The notes beneath the pieces are model-generated. The model was not told where the DNA came from. It did no database searches and saw only the letters and a list, made by a program, of their open reading frames with translations. The position numbers and the translations under genes are program-made. From Nocardia sp. BSTN01 (lineage in GTDB: Bacteria > Actinomycetota > Actinomycetes > Mycobacteriales > Mycobacteriaceae): DNA of 64,000 nucleotides. Below, in pieces: positions 54,641 to 63,516 of this stretch. The stretch is taken from positions 1 to 64,000 of the forward strand of contig NZ_JADKYP010000016.1 in NCBI RefSeq assembly GCF_015354405.1. Reading direction: 5' to 3'. How positions within the stretch are numbered: the stretch's first letter is position 1; every line of letters begins with the position of its first letter.

Positions 54641-54664
54641 AAGGGCGGCCCGAAGGCCGCCCTT
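54641..54664. terminator. perfect hairpin between the TetR and DUF7455 genes
   Basis: AAGGGCGGCC (54641-54650) and GGCCGCCCTT (54655-54664) flank a CGAA tetraloop. It suits both converging transcripts. Confidence 0.8.
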
Positions 54665-54690
54665 GGCTGACAGGGACGTGAGGAGCCGAC

Positions 54691-54885
54691 CTATGGTGCC
54701 GGTGCCGACTCGGTATCGATGACTGCCTCCAGCTCGCGCAGGCGCTCCATGTGCTCGTTCGCGTGGTGTTGGCAGAAGAGCAACTCGCCACCGGCGGGAA
54801 GTGTCGCGCGCACGCGCGCGGCCGCCCCGCAGCGGTCGCAACGATCGACCGCGGTCAGTGGGGTGCTTGTCAGTGTTCCTGGCAT
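54691..54885 (-). CDS. DUF7455 small zinc-binding-like protein
   Basis: The protein has 64 residues. The pattern C16-x2-C19 (DRCDRCG), then C38 and H41 (LLFCQHHANEH), could bind one zinc. This layout is that of a widespread short actinobacterial family of unknown function often encoded near sigA/sigB. GGAGGAG lies just before the ATG. Confidence 0.85.
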   Translation of the reverse strand: MPGTLTSTPLTAVDRCDRCGAAARVRATLPAGGELLFCQHHANEHMERLRELEAVIDTESAPAP

Positions 54886-55261
54886 GACTCCTCCGTCCTG
54901 GCTCCCGGCGCAGAAAGCCGTTCGCCTGGTGTGGGGCCCGCGGTCCCTTCCGCGGGCTCGCTACCGCTACTTCCCAGCAGTGGCTGATGACTACTCTGTC
55001 AGACGTTCGGGACGGGGGCTTTGTTCCCGAAGATGTTTGTATGTGTTTTCCCTAACATGACCAGGTATTTCGCTGTGGGCGAACACCATGGCCATCCTTG
55101 GGAACCTCGGTTCACCACCTGTGGTTCAACACTTCGGAAAAAGGCCGATCCAGTTGTCTGCTCGCAGATTACCCGCGCCCACCGACAATCAACCGCTCAA
55201 TCAAACGTCCGCTTCGTTCCTTTCGGCGGGTCGCGCGCGCCACGCTGGGTATGGTGCTGCC
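54886..55261. other. 376-base intergenic region, AT-richer than the average
   Basis: No gene is supported. It holds the promoter side of DUF7455 and of DUF952. The stretch 55018-55080 is notably AT-rich (TTTGTTCCCGAAGATGTTTG), a possible Lsr2 or regulator binding area. TATGGT at 55250-55255 precedes the DUF952 GTG by six bases and is a candidate leaderless -10 box. Confidence 0.5.
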
Positions 55262-55690
55262 GTGACTGCCGACAACGTTGCCTCCGCCGCCGACGCCGAG
55301 AACATCAACGGGCGCATGCTGGTTCACCTCTGCACCCCCGCGGAGTGGGAGCAGGCGCAGCGGATCGGCGAACGCGTGGCACCCTCGCTGGAGAGTGAGG
55401 GGTTCCTTCACCTGTCCGCGCCGCATCAAGTGCATCTGCCGGCGAACCGGCTGTTCGCCGGTCGCGACGATATGGTGCTGCTCTGGATCGACGTCACCCG
55501 CCTGACCGCGCCGCTGCGCTGGGAGCCGGGTGTGGCCGACGATCCGGGTTCGATGCGCTTTCCGCACCTCTACGGCCCACTTCCCGTCACGGCGGTGGTG
55601 CGCACCAGCTACTATGCACTTGATGAAAAAGGGACATTTCCGGCGCTCACCGCTGATCCGGATCAGTGGCCTGCCTCTCGAAGTGCTTGA
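55262..55690 (+). CDS. DUF952 family protein
   Basis: The protein has 142 residues. The core LVHLCTPAEWEQAQ, GFLHLSAPHQVHLPANRLF, LLWIDVTRL and RFPHLYGPLPVTAVV is the DUF952 fold, related to glutathione-S-transferase-like and ADP-ribosyl-binding small domains by structure prediction in the literature; no activity is settled. The start is the GTG at 55262, with TATGGT ending seven bases before it. It ends 15 bases before the TrkA-C gene and may be the first gene of that operon. Confidence 0.85.
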   Translation: MTADNVASAADAENINGRMLVHLCTPAEWEQAQRIGERVAPSLESEGFLHLSAPHQVHLPANRLFAGRDDMVLLWIDVTRLTAPLRWEPGVADDPGSMRFPHLYGPLPVTAVVRTSYYALDEKGTFPALTADPDQWPASRSA

Positions 55691-55692
55691 TC

Positions 55693-55698
55693 TAGGCT
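55693..55698 (+). promoter_or_regulatory. -10 box for a leaderless TrkA-C antiporter subunit
   Basis: TAGGCT, seven bases, then the GTG at 55706; it lies just after the DUF952 stop, so the antiporter pair may have its own promoter as well as read-through. Confidence 0.45.
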
Positions 55699-55705
55699 GG
55701 ATTTC

Positions 55706-56188
55706 GTGAACGTCGATGTGACACAACTGCCCGGAATTGGCGTCCGTAAGGACTTCGAAGCCCGGTCCGGTCGCCGGATCGGAGTGGTCGCACATCGCGA
55801 CGGTGGCATCGATCTCATCGTCTCCAAACACGACGATCCCGACGACTGCGCCGCCCAGGTACCACTCACCGTCGACGAGGCGGCTGTGCTCGCCAATCTG
55901 CTCGGCGCACCGCAGCTGGTCGAGAAGCTCAAGGACGATCATCGCGATCTACCGGGCATCACCACCCGCCAGCTCCCGATCGGCGACGAATCGCCGTATT
56001 CGGGGCGGGCGCTCGGTGACACCCGCATGCGTACCCGCACCAAGGCATCCATCGTGGCCGTGATGCGGGCCGGGCAGATCTATCCCTCGCCCGGTCCGGA
56101 CTTCGTGCTCGTCGCGGGCGATCTGCTGGTCGTGGTCGGAACCCCGCAGGGCCTCGACGAGGCGCTCGAGATTCTGACCGGCGGGTGA
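55706..56188 (+). CDS. TrkA-C regulatory subunit of a CPA2 antiporter (KhtT-like)
   Basis: The protein has 160 residues. The N-terminal half is a small alpha/beta domain (PGIGVRKDFEARSGRRIGVVAHRDGGIDLIV); the C-terminal half is a RCK_C/TrkA-C ligand domain (SIVAVMRAGQIYPSPGPDFVLVAGDLLVVVGTPQGLDEAL). This is the form of KhtT, which binds nucleotides such as c-di-AMP and gates the KhtU exchanger. It ends five bases before the antiporter gene. Note that the window also contains a c-di-GMP cyclase, but not a c-di-AMP cyclase. Confidence 0.88.
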   Translation: MNVDVTQLPGIGVRKDFEARSGRRIGVVAHRDGGIDLIVSKHDDPDDCAAQVPLTVDEAAVLANLLGAPQLVEKLKDDHRDLPGITTRQLPIGDESPYSGRALGDTRMRTRTKASIVAVMRAGQIYPSPGPDFVLVAGDLLVVVGTPQGLDEALEILTGG

Positions 56189-56192
56189 GCCG

Positions 56193-57371
56193 GTGGAGTC
56201 GACCGCACTAGCCCTGTTCGAGCTCGGAGCGGTCCTGTTCGCCCTCGGTGTCTTGGGGCGCGTCGCAGGGCGTTTCGGCATGTCCCCGATCCCCCTCTAC
56301 CTGCTCGGCGGCCTGGCCTTCGGCGACGGCGGTGTGCTGACCGTCAAGGCCGCCTCCGAATTCGGCCATCTCGCAGGCGAAATCGGCGTCGTCCTGCTCC
56401 TGTTGCTGCTGGGCCTGGAATACACCGCACCGGAACTGGTGTCGGGAATGCGCAAGTCCTGGCTGGCCGGCCTGCTCGACATCGTGCTCAACGCCACGCC
56501 CGGCGCTGTGGTGGCGCTGCTGCTGGGCTGGGGTCCGACCGGCGCGATCACCCTGGCCGGCGTCACCTACATCTCCTCCTCCGGCATCGCGGCGAAGGTG
56601 CTCAACGATCTCGGCCGGCTCGGTAACCGGGAGACGCCGGTCGTCCTGTCGGTCCTGGTGTTCGAGGATCTGGCGATGGCGATCTACCTGCCGATCCTGA
56701 CCACCATCCTGGCCGGTGTCGGCTGGATGGCGGGATTGCGTTCGCTGGCGCTCGCCCTCCTCGTGATCGCGATCGTGCTGGTCATCGCGCTGCGCTACGG
56801 CCGCTTCGTGTCCGCGATCGTGGACAGCAAGGATCGCGAGGTGTTCCTGCTGCAGCTGCTGGGTGCGGCGCTGCTGGTCGCGGGCATCGCCTCGGGGCTG
56901 AACGTGTCGGCCGCGGTCGGCGCGTTCCTGCTGGGCATCGCGATCTCCGGGTCCACCGCGCAGAGCGCCGCCAAACTGCTGGAACCGCTGCGGGATCTGT
57001 TCGCCGCCATCTTCTTCGTGGCCTTCGGCCTCAACACCGATCCGCACAAGATCCCGCAGGTCCTCGGCTGGGCGGTGTTGCTGGCCGTGATCACCACGCT
57101 GACCAAGATCGCGACCGGCTGGTTCGCGGCCAAGCGGCAGGGCATCGGCCGCCTGGGTCGTGCGCGCGCCGGTGCCGCCCTGGTGGCCCGCGGTGAATTC
57201 TCGATCGTCATTGCGGGACTTGCCGTTTCGGTCGGGGCGGTGCCGGGCAAGCTGGCGGCGCTGGCCTCGGCCTACGTCCTGCTGATGGCGATCCTCGGAC
57301 CGGTCGCCGCGCGGGTGGTGGAACCGGTGGTGCGCTCAATGCAGCGTCGATTCGCTCCGGCCGTCGGCTGA
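56193..57371 (+). CDS. CPA2-family potassium(sodium)/proton antiporter (KhtU-like)
   Basis: The protein has 392 residues, with about 12 membrane helices and no soluble C-terminal domain, consistent with a separate TrkA-C subunit upstream. Conserved elements are LLLGLEYT, SSSGIAAKVL and VFEDLAMAIYLP (the Asp is the expected ion-binding residue), FFVAFGLNTDP, and GAALVARGEFSIVIAG. It exchanges K or Na for protons across the inner membrane, serving pH and osmotic balance. Its last 36 bases overlap the end of the convergent rhomboid-like gene. Confidence 0.9.
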   Translation: MESTALALFELGAVLFALGVLGRVAGRFGMSPIPLYLLGGLAFGDGGVLTVKAASEFGHLAGEIGVVLLLLLLGLEYTAPELVSGMRKSWLAGLLDIVLNATPGAVVALLLGWGPTGAITLAGVTYISSSGIAAKVLNDLGRLGNRETPVVLSVLVFEDLAMAIYLPILTTILAGVGWMAGLRSLALALLVIAIVLVIALRYGRFVSAIVDSKDREVFLLQLLGAALLVAGIASGLNVSAAVGAFLLGIAISGSTAQSAAKLLEPLRDLFAAIFFVAFGLNTDPHKIPQVLGWAVLLAVITTLTKIATGWFAAKRQGIGRLGRARAGAALVARGEFSIVIAGLAVSVGAVPGKLAALASAYVLLMAILGPVAARVVEPVVRSMQRRFAPAVG

Positions 57372-58202
57372 GGGCTGGTTCTGCCGCACCGAGGCGTCCG
57401 CCGACGCCGGAGAATCGATCGGCCCGGGCGCGGTATCGCCCGATAGACGGCGCGTGCCCGCGGGCCGCTGGTCGCGGATGCGCTCGAGCCGCCGCGACAA
57501 CGCCACCGCGACCGCCCCGACCGCGAAGCCGATGCACAGCGCCGTCAGGTGGCCGTAGTCGGTGAACGTGCGCCCGTGCCAGGCGGCGAAGCCGAACCAG
57601 GCCAGCAACCCCGCCGCCCACACGGCTCGGGGCGTGCCGCGCAGATGAAAGCTCAATGCGGCCAGCACCGCGGTGGAGCCGTAGGAGGACCCCACATCGG
57701 AGGCCACCGCGATGCGCAGCGGGATCAGGTCGTGGTGCACCGCGAAGGCGATGCCGGTGACGACGAGCATCGAGGCGCCGACGTGGCCGCAGGCGAAGAC
57801 CATGATCCAGCGCAACGTGCCCAGCCAGCGTTCGGCGAAGGCCATCACGGTCAGGAAGCCGAGGATGATCACCCACGGGAATCCGCCATCGGTCCAGAAC
57901 GCCGAAGCGACCAGCACCTGCACTGGCTCGCGGCGCATATTGTGCAGATTCGTCGAGGCCGACAGGATCAGCCGATGCCCGGCGAAATCGCTGATCCCGC
58001 GCAGCGTCCACCAGGTCACGAACAGCGTGAACGCGTAGGCGCAGGAAGCGGGCGCACCGGCCAGATGGTCGTGAATCGCCTTCCCGGCCCGGTAGATCCG
58101 GTCCGGGCCGTGCCACCAGTCCAGCAGTTGCCGCCGCCCGGCATCGAGGTCGAGAGTCCGGGTCCACGGGGACCGGTAGTGATTCAATGCGGAGGACGCC
58201 AC
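57336..58202 (-). CDS. rhomboid-like intramembrane protein
   Basis: The protein has 288 residues with about six membrane helices. A possible serine-protease site is GSSYG at 171-175, with the partner His218 in YGHLTAL, and WTDGGFPW and CGHVGASM loops are present. This matches actinobacterial rhomboid-like proteins; the catalytic signature differs slightly from the classic GxSG, so protease activity is open. The C-terminal 60 residues are cytoplasmic and disordered. Starts at a GTG; convergent with the antiporter by a short overlap. Confidence 0.78.
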   Translation of the reverse strand: MASSALNHYRSPWTRTLDLDAGRRQLLDWWHGPDRIYRAGKAIHDHLAGAPASCAYAFTLFVTWWTLRGISDFAGHRLILSASTNLHNMRREPVQVLVASAFWTDGGFPWVIILGFLTVMAFAERWLGTLRWIMVFACGHVGASMLVVTGIAFAVHHDLIPLRIAVASDVGSSYGSTAVLAALSFHLRGTPRAVWAAGLLAWFGFAAWHGRTFTDYGHLTALCIGFAVGAVAVALSRRLERIRDQRPAGTRRLSGDTAPGPIDSPASADASVRQNQPSADGRSESTLH

Positions 58203-58337
58203 GTATGCCAGTGTCGCCCGCGCCGGGCCGCCGCGCCCACCGACCCGCGTAATCCGGTGCCGCGAGTTCGCCTCGCGGCGGATTCCTGCGAGCGAGCTGT
58301 GCGATCACCGGATTGCGCGGGTTCACCACCGCGGTCG

Positions 58338-59189
58338 TTATCGACGGTGCCGATGTGTCTCATCGGCGGGGTGCTCCTCGCGAGCGAACGGCTCCGCCGC
58401 CGCGGGTTCGGACTCGGTGCTGCTGGGCCAGTACCGGCTCGCGCGCTGCCCACGGATACGCGACAGATCCGGTTCGTGGATATCGGTGATACCGACCTGC
58501 AGGAACAGCAGCAGCGTCACCATGCTCACGCCGATGATCAGCGGCGTCAGCAGCTCATTGGCCTGGGCGCCCGACGGCGCCTGCATATGGTCGGCCATAT
58601 GGGCCTGCATGGCGTACATGCCGGTGTAGTGCATACCGCACACCGCGACGCCCATGATCATCGCCGAACCGATGGTGGCGAACAGCCCCTCCACGTGCAG
58701 CGCGAACCACAGCGCCGCGGTGGCCGCCACGACCGCGATCACGATGGAGACGATGACCCGCCAGGGGTCGTAGTGCATCGCGACATCGGTTTTCATCGCG
58801 TACATGCCGGCGTAGTGCATCGCGGCCACGCCCAGCCCGGTGACCGCCCCGCCGGTCAGCAGCGCGGAGGTATCGCCCTGCCGGCGGCTCACCAGCGACA
58901 GGCCGATCCACACCACGACCACCGCGATCGCGGCGCTGATCAACGTGACCGGGATGTTGTAGCGAATGGTCGCCCCGTGGACCGAGAAGCCCAGCATCGC
59001 GATGAAGTGCATCACCCAGACGCCCGTGCCGCCCAGGGCGACCGCCGCGGTGACGATCCATCCGCGGTGCCCGGGGTTGGCTCGCGCGCGCACCATGCAG
59101 CGCAGTGCGAGCAACGAACCGATGACGGACATGACGTAGGCCAGTGTGGGTGTCAACCACCCGTAGGTGAACTGGTCGATCTGAAGCAT
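58338..59189 (-). CDS. MHYT-domain integral membrane protein
   Basis: The protein has 283 residues with seven membrane helices. Three MHYT-type motifs lie near the outer side of the membrane: VMHFIAML, AAMHYAGMYAM and GMHYTGMYAM. MHYT domains are thought to bind copper and sense oxygen, CO or NO. Here no GGDEF, EAL or kinase output is attached, so it would act as a stand-alone sensor or pass signals by partners. AAGGAG lies before the ATG at 59189. Confidence 0.9.
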   Translation of the reverse strand: MLQIDQFTYGWLTPTLAYVMSVIGSLLALRCMVRARANPGHRGWIVTAAVALGGTGVWVMHFIAMLGFSVHGATIRYNIPVTLISAAIAVVVVWIGLSLVSRRQGDTSALLTGGAVTGLGVAAMHYAGMYAMKTDVAMHYDPWRVIVSIVIAVVAATAALWFALHVEGLFATIGSAMIMGVAVCGMHYTGMYAMQAHMADHMQAPSGAQANELLTPLIIGVSMVTLLLFLQVGITDIHEPDLSRIRGQRASRYWPSSTESEPAAAEPFAREEHPADETHRHRR

Positions 59190-59409
59190 GCGGACTCCTT
59201 GCCGAAAGTGCGTCACCGCATCCCCATGCCGGTGACCGTCCGCACATTAGCGATATACTCGCAGGTAGTAAATTTCCCGAACGTTAGTCCTGGAAAATAG
59301 CTGATGTTTGCCGGAGCTCCACCCCAGTTCACATCGGCGGTTCGCCCGACCGGCCGCCGATCGTCGCCACGTGTTCAGGGGACTCGACCGCGCCGCGGTC
59401 CCCGCAATC

Positions 59410-60999
59410 TCACAGCAGCGGCGGCGGGCGCAGATCCAATCGGCGCATCACCCGGTCCACCAGATCCGGCGGCATTCCCGGTTCGCGCCGGGCCGCCAGG
59501 GCCTCACCGCGCCCGGCGTCGAGGACGTCGTTGCTGATCGTGCGCAACTTGCCGGTCAGTCGCATGGCGTGCTCGACGGCCTTGCTGCCGTCGGCGGCCT
59601 CCGCTGCTTCCGGATCGGCGCGCATCAACCGGCGTTCCACGGTGTCGCGCAGCCGCTGATACACCTCGTCGGGCAGATCCTCGTTGTCGGCGATCTCCTC
59701 CAGCCGGGCCAGTTCCGCGCGCAGGATCCGCGTCCACAACCGCCGCTCCATGGCACGCTCGACCTCGGTATCGGCCTTCACTCCGGTCCAGCGGGCCACC
59801 AGGGGCAGCGTGGGCCCCTGCAGCAGCAGCGTGAACAGCACGACGACGAACGCGATGAACAAGACCTCGGTGCGGCCGGGGAAGTCCGCCCCCGAATCGG
59901 TGGTCAGCGGCAACGCCAGCGCCAGCGCGACGGTCACCACCCCGCGCATGCCGGCCCACCAGGTGACCACGGTTTCGCGCCAGGTGTAGGGCTCGTCCAC
60001 GCGCCGGCGCCGCCACCATCCGCGGAACAGCCCGGTACTGGCGAGCAGCCACACCAGCCGCAGGGCGACCACCACGCCGACCACCGCCGCCGCCCCGCCG
60101 AGCAGCCGCGGCCAGTTCGGGCCGGTGGTGGCGAGCACCGTGCTCAGCTCCAGGCCCACCAATCCGAAGGCGAATCCGGTGACCAGCATGTCGATCACGT
60201 CCCAGAACGAATCGCCGACGATCCGGTACCCGACATCGCTGAAATCCGTCGCGGCATCGGTGAGATACAGCGCGCACACCAGGACCGCGAGCACCGCCGA
60301 ACCATGGGCGGCCTCTGCCAGCCCGTAGGCGGCGAACGGGAGCAGCAGGCCGAGGGCCACCTGCCACGGCGCTTCGGTCAGCCGCCGCATCATGGCACTG
60401 CCGGCCCAGCCGAGCGCGAGTCCGACCGCCACCGCCACCACCGCGGAGATCACGAAGTCGATCGCCGTCCGCCAGGCCGAGAATTGCCCGGTCACCACCG
60501 CGTGCACCGCGACGTCGTAGAGCACCACCGCGGTCACGTCGTTGAACAGGCCCTCACCTTCGAGCACCGCCACCAGACGCCGCGGCAGGCCCAGCCGGTC
60601 CGCCATCGCGCTCACCGCCACCGGATCCGGCGGCGCCACCACCGCACCCAGTGCGAAGGCCGTGCCCACCGGCAGCGCCGGATACCAGACGTGGAAGATC
60701 GCGGCGACCGCGGCCGCGGTGGCCACCACCAGGCCGACCGCACGCAACAGGATCGCCCCCGCGTTGGACGCGAATTGCTGCCAGGAGGTGCGCCGGGCCG
60801 AGGCGTACAGCAGCGGCGGCAGGACCAGCGGGAGGATGAGGTCGGGCGCCAGCGCGATATCGGGCACGAACGGCAGGACGGCCATGACGAGTCCGAAGAC
60901 CGTCATCAGCACCGCGGGCGCCAAACCGATGCGCCGGCCCAGTGGCTGCGCCAGGATCGTCGCGAACGCCAGCACGAAAACCAACACCAACTGATCCAC
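59410..60999 (-). CDS. CPA1-family sodium/proton antiporter (NhaP/YjcE type)
   Basis: The protein has 529 residues. Twelve to thirteen membrane segments carry APPDPVAVSAMADRLGLP and EGEGLFNDVTAVVLYDVAV, the ND ion site of CPA1 exchangers, and WWAGMRGVVTVALALALP. A cytoplasmic helical C-terminus of about 130 residues (RILRAELARLEEIADNEDLPDE) may sense pH. The GTG start is eight bases after a minus-strand TAGGGT (61013-61008), so leaderless initiation is likely. The sigA terminator sits just upstream. Confidence 0.9.
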   Translation of the reverse strand: MDQLVLVFVLAFATILAQPLGRRIGLAPAVLMTVFGLVMAVLPFVPDIALAPDLILPLVLPPLLYASARRTSWQQFASNAGAILLRAVGLVVATAAAVAAIFHVWYPALPVGTAFALGAVVAPPDPVAVSAMADRLGLPRRLVAVLEGEGLFNDVTAVVLYDVAVHAVVTGQFSAWRTAIDFVISAVVAVAVGLALGWAGSAMMRRLTEAPWQVALGLLLPFAAYGLAEAAHGSAVLAVLVCALYLTDAATDFSDVGYRIVGDSFWDVIDMLVTGFAFGLVGLELSTVLATTGPNWPRLLGGAAAVVGVVVALRLVWLLASTGLFRGWWRRRRVDEPYTWRETVVTWWAGMRGVVTVALALALPLTTDSGADFPGRTEVLFIAFVVVLFTLLLQGPTLPLVARWTGVKADTEVERAMERRLWTRILRAELARLEEIADNEDLPDEVYQRLRDTVERRLMRADPEAAEAADGSKAVEHAMRLTGKLRTISNDVLDAGRGEALAARREPGMPPDLVDRVMRRLDLRPPPLL

Positions 61000-61044
61000 G
61001 ACAGCCCACCCTAGGGTGCCGTCGCGGCAATGCGCCGGACATAA

Positions 61045-61083
61045 CGACGATGCCGCCGAGGCGGAACCTCGGCGGCATCGTCG
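61045..61083 (-). terminator. 17-bp perfect hairpin after sigA
   Basis: The arm at 61045-61061 (CGACGATGCCGCCGAGG) pairs with 61067-61083 around CGGAA. It lies 13 bases past the sigA stop; no U-tract follows. Confidence 0.75.
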
Positions 61084-61095
61084 GTGACGGGAATA

Positions 61096-62487
61096 TCAGT
61101 CCAGGTAGTCGCGCAGCACCTGGGAGCGGCTGGGGTGGCGCAGCTTGCTCATGGTCTTCGACTCGATCTGGCGGATGCGCTCACGGGTGACCCCGTAGAC
61201 CTGGCCGATCTCGTCGAGGGTGCGCGGCTGGCCGTCGGTGAGCCCGAAGCGCAGCCGGACCACGCCCGCCTCGCGCTCGGACAGCGTCTCCAGCACCGAC
61301 TGCAGCTGATCCTGCAACAGCGTGAAACTCACCGCGTCGACCGCGACGACCGCCTCGGAGTCCTCGATGAAGTCGCCGAGCTGGGAATCACCCTCGTCGC
61401 CGATGGTCTGGTCCAGCGAGATGGGCTCACGCGCGTACTGCTGGATCTCGAGGACCTTCTCCGGCGTGATGTCCATTTCCTTGGCGAGCTCTTCGGGCGT
61501 GGGCTCGCGGCCCAGGTCCTGCAGCAGCTCGCGCTGGATGCGGCCCAGCTTGTTGATGACCTCGACCATGTGCACCGGAATACGGATGGTGCGGGCCTGG
61601 TCGGCCATCGCGCGGGTGATGGCCTGGCGGATCCACCAGGTGGCGTACGTGGAGAACTTGTAGCCCTTGGTGTAGTCGAACTTCTCCACCGCGCGGATCA
61701 GACCCAGGTTGCCCTCCTGGATCAGGTCCAGGAACGCCATGCCGCGGCCGGTGTAGCGCTTGGCCAGCGAGACGACCAGACGCAGGTTGGCCTCGAGCAG
61801 GTGGTTCTTGGCGCGGTTGCCGTCGCGCATGATCCACTGCAGGTCGCGGCGGGTGGCCACCGGCAGCTTCTCGCCCTTGTCGGCGAATTCGCGCAGCTTC
61901 TCGGTGGCGTAGAGACCGGCCTCGATCCGCTTGGCGAGTTCGACCTCCTCCTCCGCGTTCAGCAGCGCGACCTTGCCGATCTGCTTGAGGTAGGCGCGCA
62001 CCGAGTCCGCCGACGCGGTGAGCTCGGCGTCCTTGCGAGCCTGGCGAAGTGCCTCGGATTCCTCTTCGTCCCAGACGAAGTCGCCGGAGGCCTTGTCCTT
62101 CTCCGAGGGCTCGTCGGCTTCCTCGTCCTCGGCTTCGGCCTCTTCGTCCTCGGCGGTCTCTTCGACCAGATCCTCGCCCTCGTCGCTCAGATCGTCCTCG
62201 GAGACCTCCAGATCACCGAGATCGTCGAGTTCCAGCGACTCGTCGTCGAGGTGCTCGTCGGATTCGTTGTCCGCGCCGGGGGCCGCCTTCTTCGTGGTGG
62301 CCTTCTTGGCGGGCGCTTTCTTCGCAGCCTTGGCTCCCGCCTTCTTGGCGGGGGCCTTCTTCGCGGCGACCTTCTTGGCTGGGGCCTTCTTCGCGGCAGC
62401 CTTGCGGACCGGCCGTGCTGCGGTGCCTTCTGCGGAGTCGGCAGCTTCGGCCGATTCGGCGGTCTGTCGGGTATTCGTGGCTACCAC
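61096..62487 (-). CDS. sigA: principal RNA polymerase sigma factor SigA
   Basis: The protein has 463 residues. The N-terminal 70 residues are a Lys/Ala/Pro-rich tract (KKAPAKK and variants, four or more copies), then an acidic stretch to about 135, the actinobacterial form of region 1.1. Regions 1.2 to 4.2 follow and are nearly invariant ([69 protein letters not shown]). It directs transcription of essential genes. Start GTG at 62487 after GAAAGGG. It is divergent from no gene; ppgK lies upstream on the same strand, as in M. tuberculosis. Confidence 0.97.
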   Translation of the reverse strand: MVATNTRQTAESAEAADSAEGTAARPVRKAAAKKAPAKKVAAKKAPAKKAGAKAAKKAPAKKATTKKAAPGADNESDEHLDDESLELDDLGDLEVSEDDLSDEGEDLVEETAEDEEAEAEDEEADEPSEKDKASGDFVWDEEESEALRQARKDAELTASADSVRAYLKQIGKVALLNAEEEVELAKRIEAGLYATEKLREFADKGEKLPVATRRDLQWIMRDGNRAKNHLLEANLRLVVSLAKRYTGRGMAFLDLIQEGNLGLIRAVEKFDYTKGYKFSTYATWWIRQAITRAMADQARTIRIPVHMVEVINKLGRIQRELLQDLGREPTPEELAKEMDITPEKVLEIQQYAREPISLDQTIGDEGDSQLGDFIEDSEAVVAVDAVSFTLLQDQLQSVLETLSEREAGVVRLRFGLTDGQPRTLDEIGQVYGVTRERIRQIESKTMSKLRHPSRSQVLRDYLD

Positions 62488-62639
62488 GTACGCCCTTTCG
62501 TGACGGTCTCGTGCGGCGTCACGCCAGAGTAATCATCCGGCGGAGCGGTTCTGTCGGGGTTGAACCCGGCTCTACGTGCCGGGGTTGTTTTCCGGCTCAC
62601 CGCCGGTCTCGTTCCATTGTAACTATCGGCAACGAGTGC

Positions 62640-63398
62640 TCACGGCGCGATCCCGCTATCCACGGCCATCGCGGCGCCCACGATACCCGCGGTATTGCGC
62701 AGATGGGCGGCCGCGACCGGAGTCCGATTGGCCAGCAACGGTATCCAGTGCTCGGCATCGCGGCTGATCCCGCCGCCGGCGACGAACACCGTCGGCCAGA
62801 ACAAGTCCTCCAGGGTGACCAGTACCTTCGTCACCTCGGCGGCCCACTCCTTGTACGACAGATTCTTTCGTTCCTTCACCGACGACGCGGCCCGATGCTC
62901 GGCCTCCTTGCCGTGCACCTCGAGGTGGCCCAGCTCGGTGTTGGGAACCAGGACGCCGTGGTTCAGCAGCGCCGAGCCGATGCCGGTGCCGAACGTCAGC
63001 AGCATCACCAGGCCGTCGATGTTGCGTGCCGCGCCGTAGCGGTCCTCGGCCAGGCCCGCCGCGTCGGCGTCGTTGAGCACCACGACCTCGCGTCCGCCCA
63101 GCGCCAGCGAGAACAGTTGACGCGCGTCGGTGTCGATCCAGCTCTTGTCGATGTTGGCGGCGGTGCGGGCGATGCCGTTGACCACGACGCTGGGCAGGGT
63201 GAGGCCGACCGGGCCGTCCCAGTCGGCCTGGGTGACGAGTTTGGCGACGGTTTCGGCGATGGCATTGGGGGTGGCCGGGTGGGGCGTGGAGATCTTGATC
63301 CGTTCGTGGGCGAGGTCGCCGGTGGCGAGGTCGACGACCGCGCCCTTCACCCCGCTGCCCCCGATATCGATACCGAATGCTTGCCCCCGAGCGGACAT
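62640..63398 (-). CDS. ppgK: polyphosphate glucokinase
   Basis: The protein has 252 residues. The ROK-type phosphate loop DIGGSGVKG is at 10-18. The glucose site includes LPSVVVNG and NDADAAGLAEDRYG, and the second phosphate loop is LTFGTGIGSALL. PpgK phosphorylates glucose with polyphosphate or ATP. Its position between sigA and suhB matches M. tuberculosis Rv2702. Confidence 0.95.
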   Translation of the reverse strand: MSARGQAFGIDIGGSGVKGAVVDLATGDLAHERIKISTPHPATPNAIAETVAKLVTQADWDGPVGLTLPSVVVNGIARTAANIDKSWIDTDARQLFSLALGGREVVVLNDADAAGLAEDRYGAARNIDGLVMLLTFGTGIGSALLNHGVLVPNTELGHLEVHGKEAEHRAASSVKERKNLSYKEWAAEVTKVLVTLEDLFWPTVFVAGGGISRDAEHWIPLLANRTPVAAAHLRNTAGIVGAAMAVDSGIAP

Positions 63399-63516
63399 CG
63401 CGAACTCCTCGTTCCCTGTGGTCTAGGCCGATGAAGGTGCCAGCGGCACGTTACACCGCGCGACGCGCCCACGGCTGCGACCGCGCAGATGCGAGTCCGG
63501 GCGGATCTGTGGTCGG

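Noticed and set aside
62270-62410. AAGAAG-rich repeats in the sigA 5' region as a histone-like gene or tandem repeat locus
   Set aside because: They are the usual Lys/Ala/Pro tract of actinobacterial SigA.
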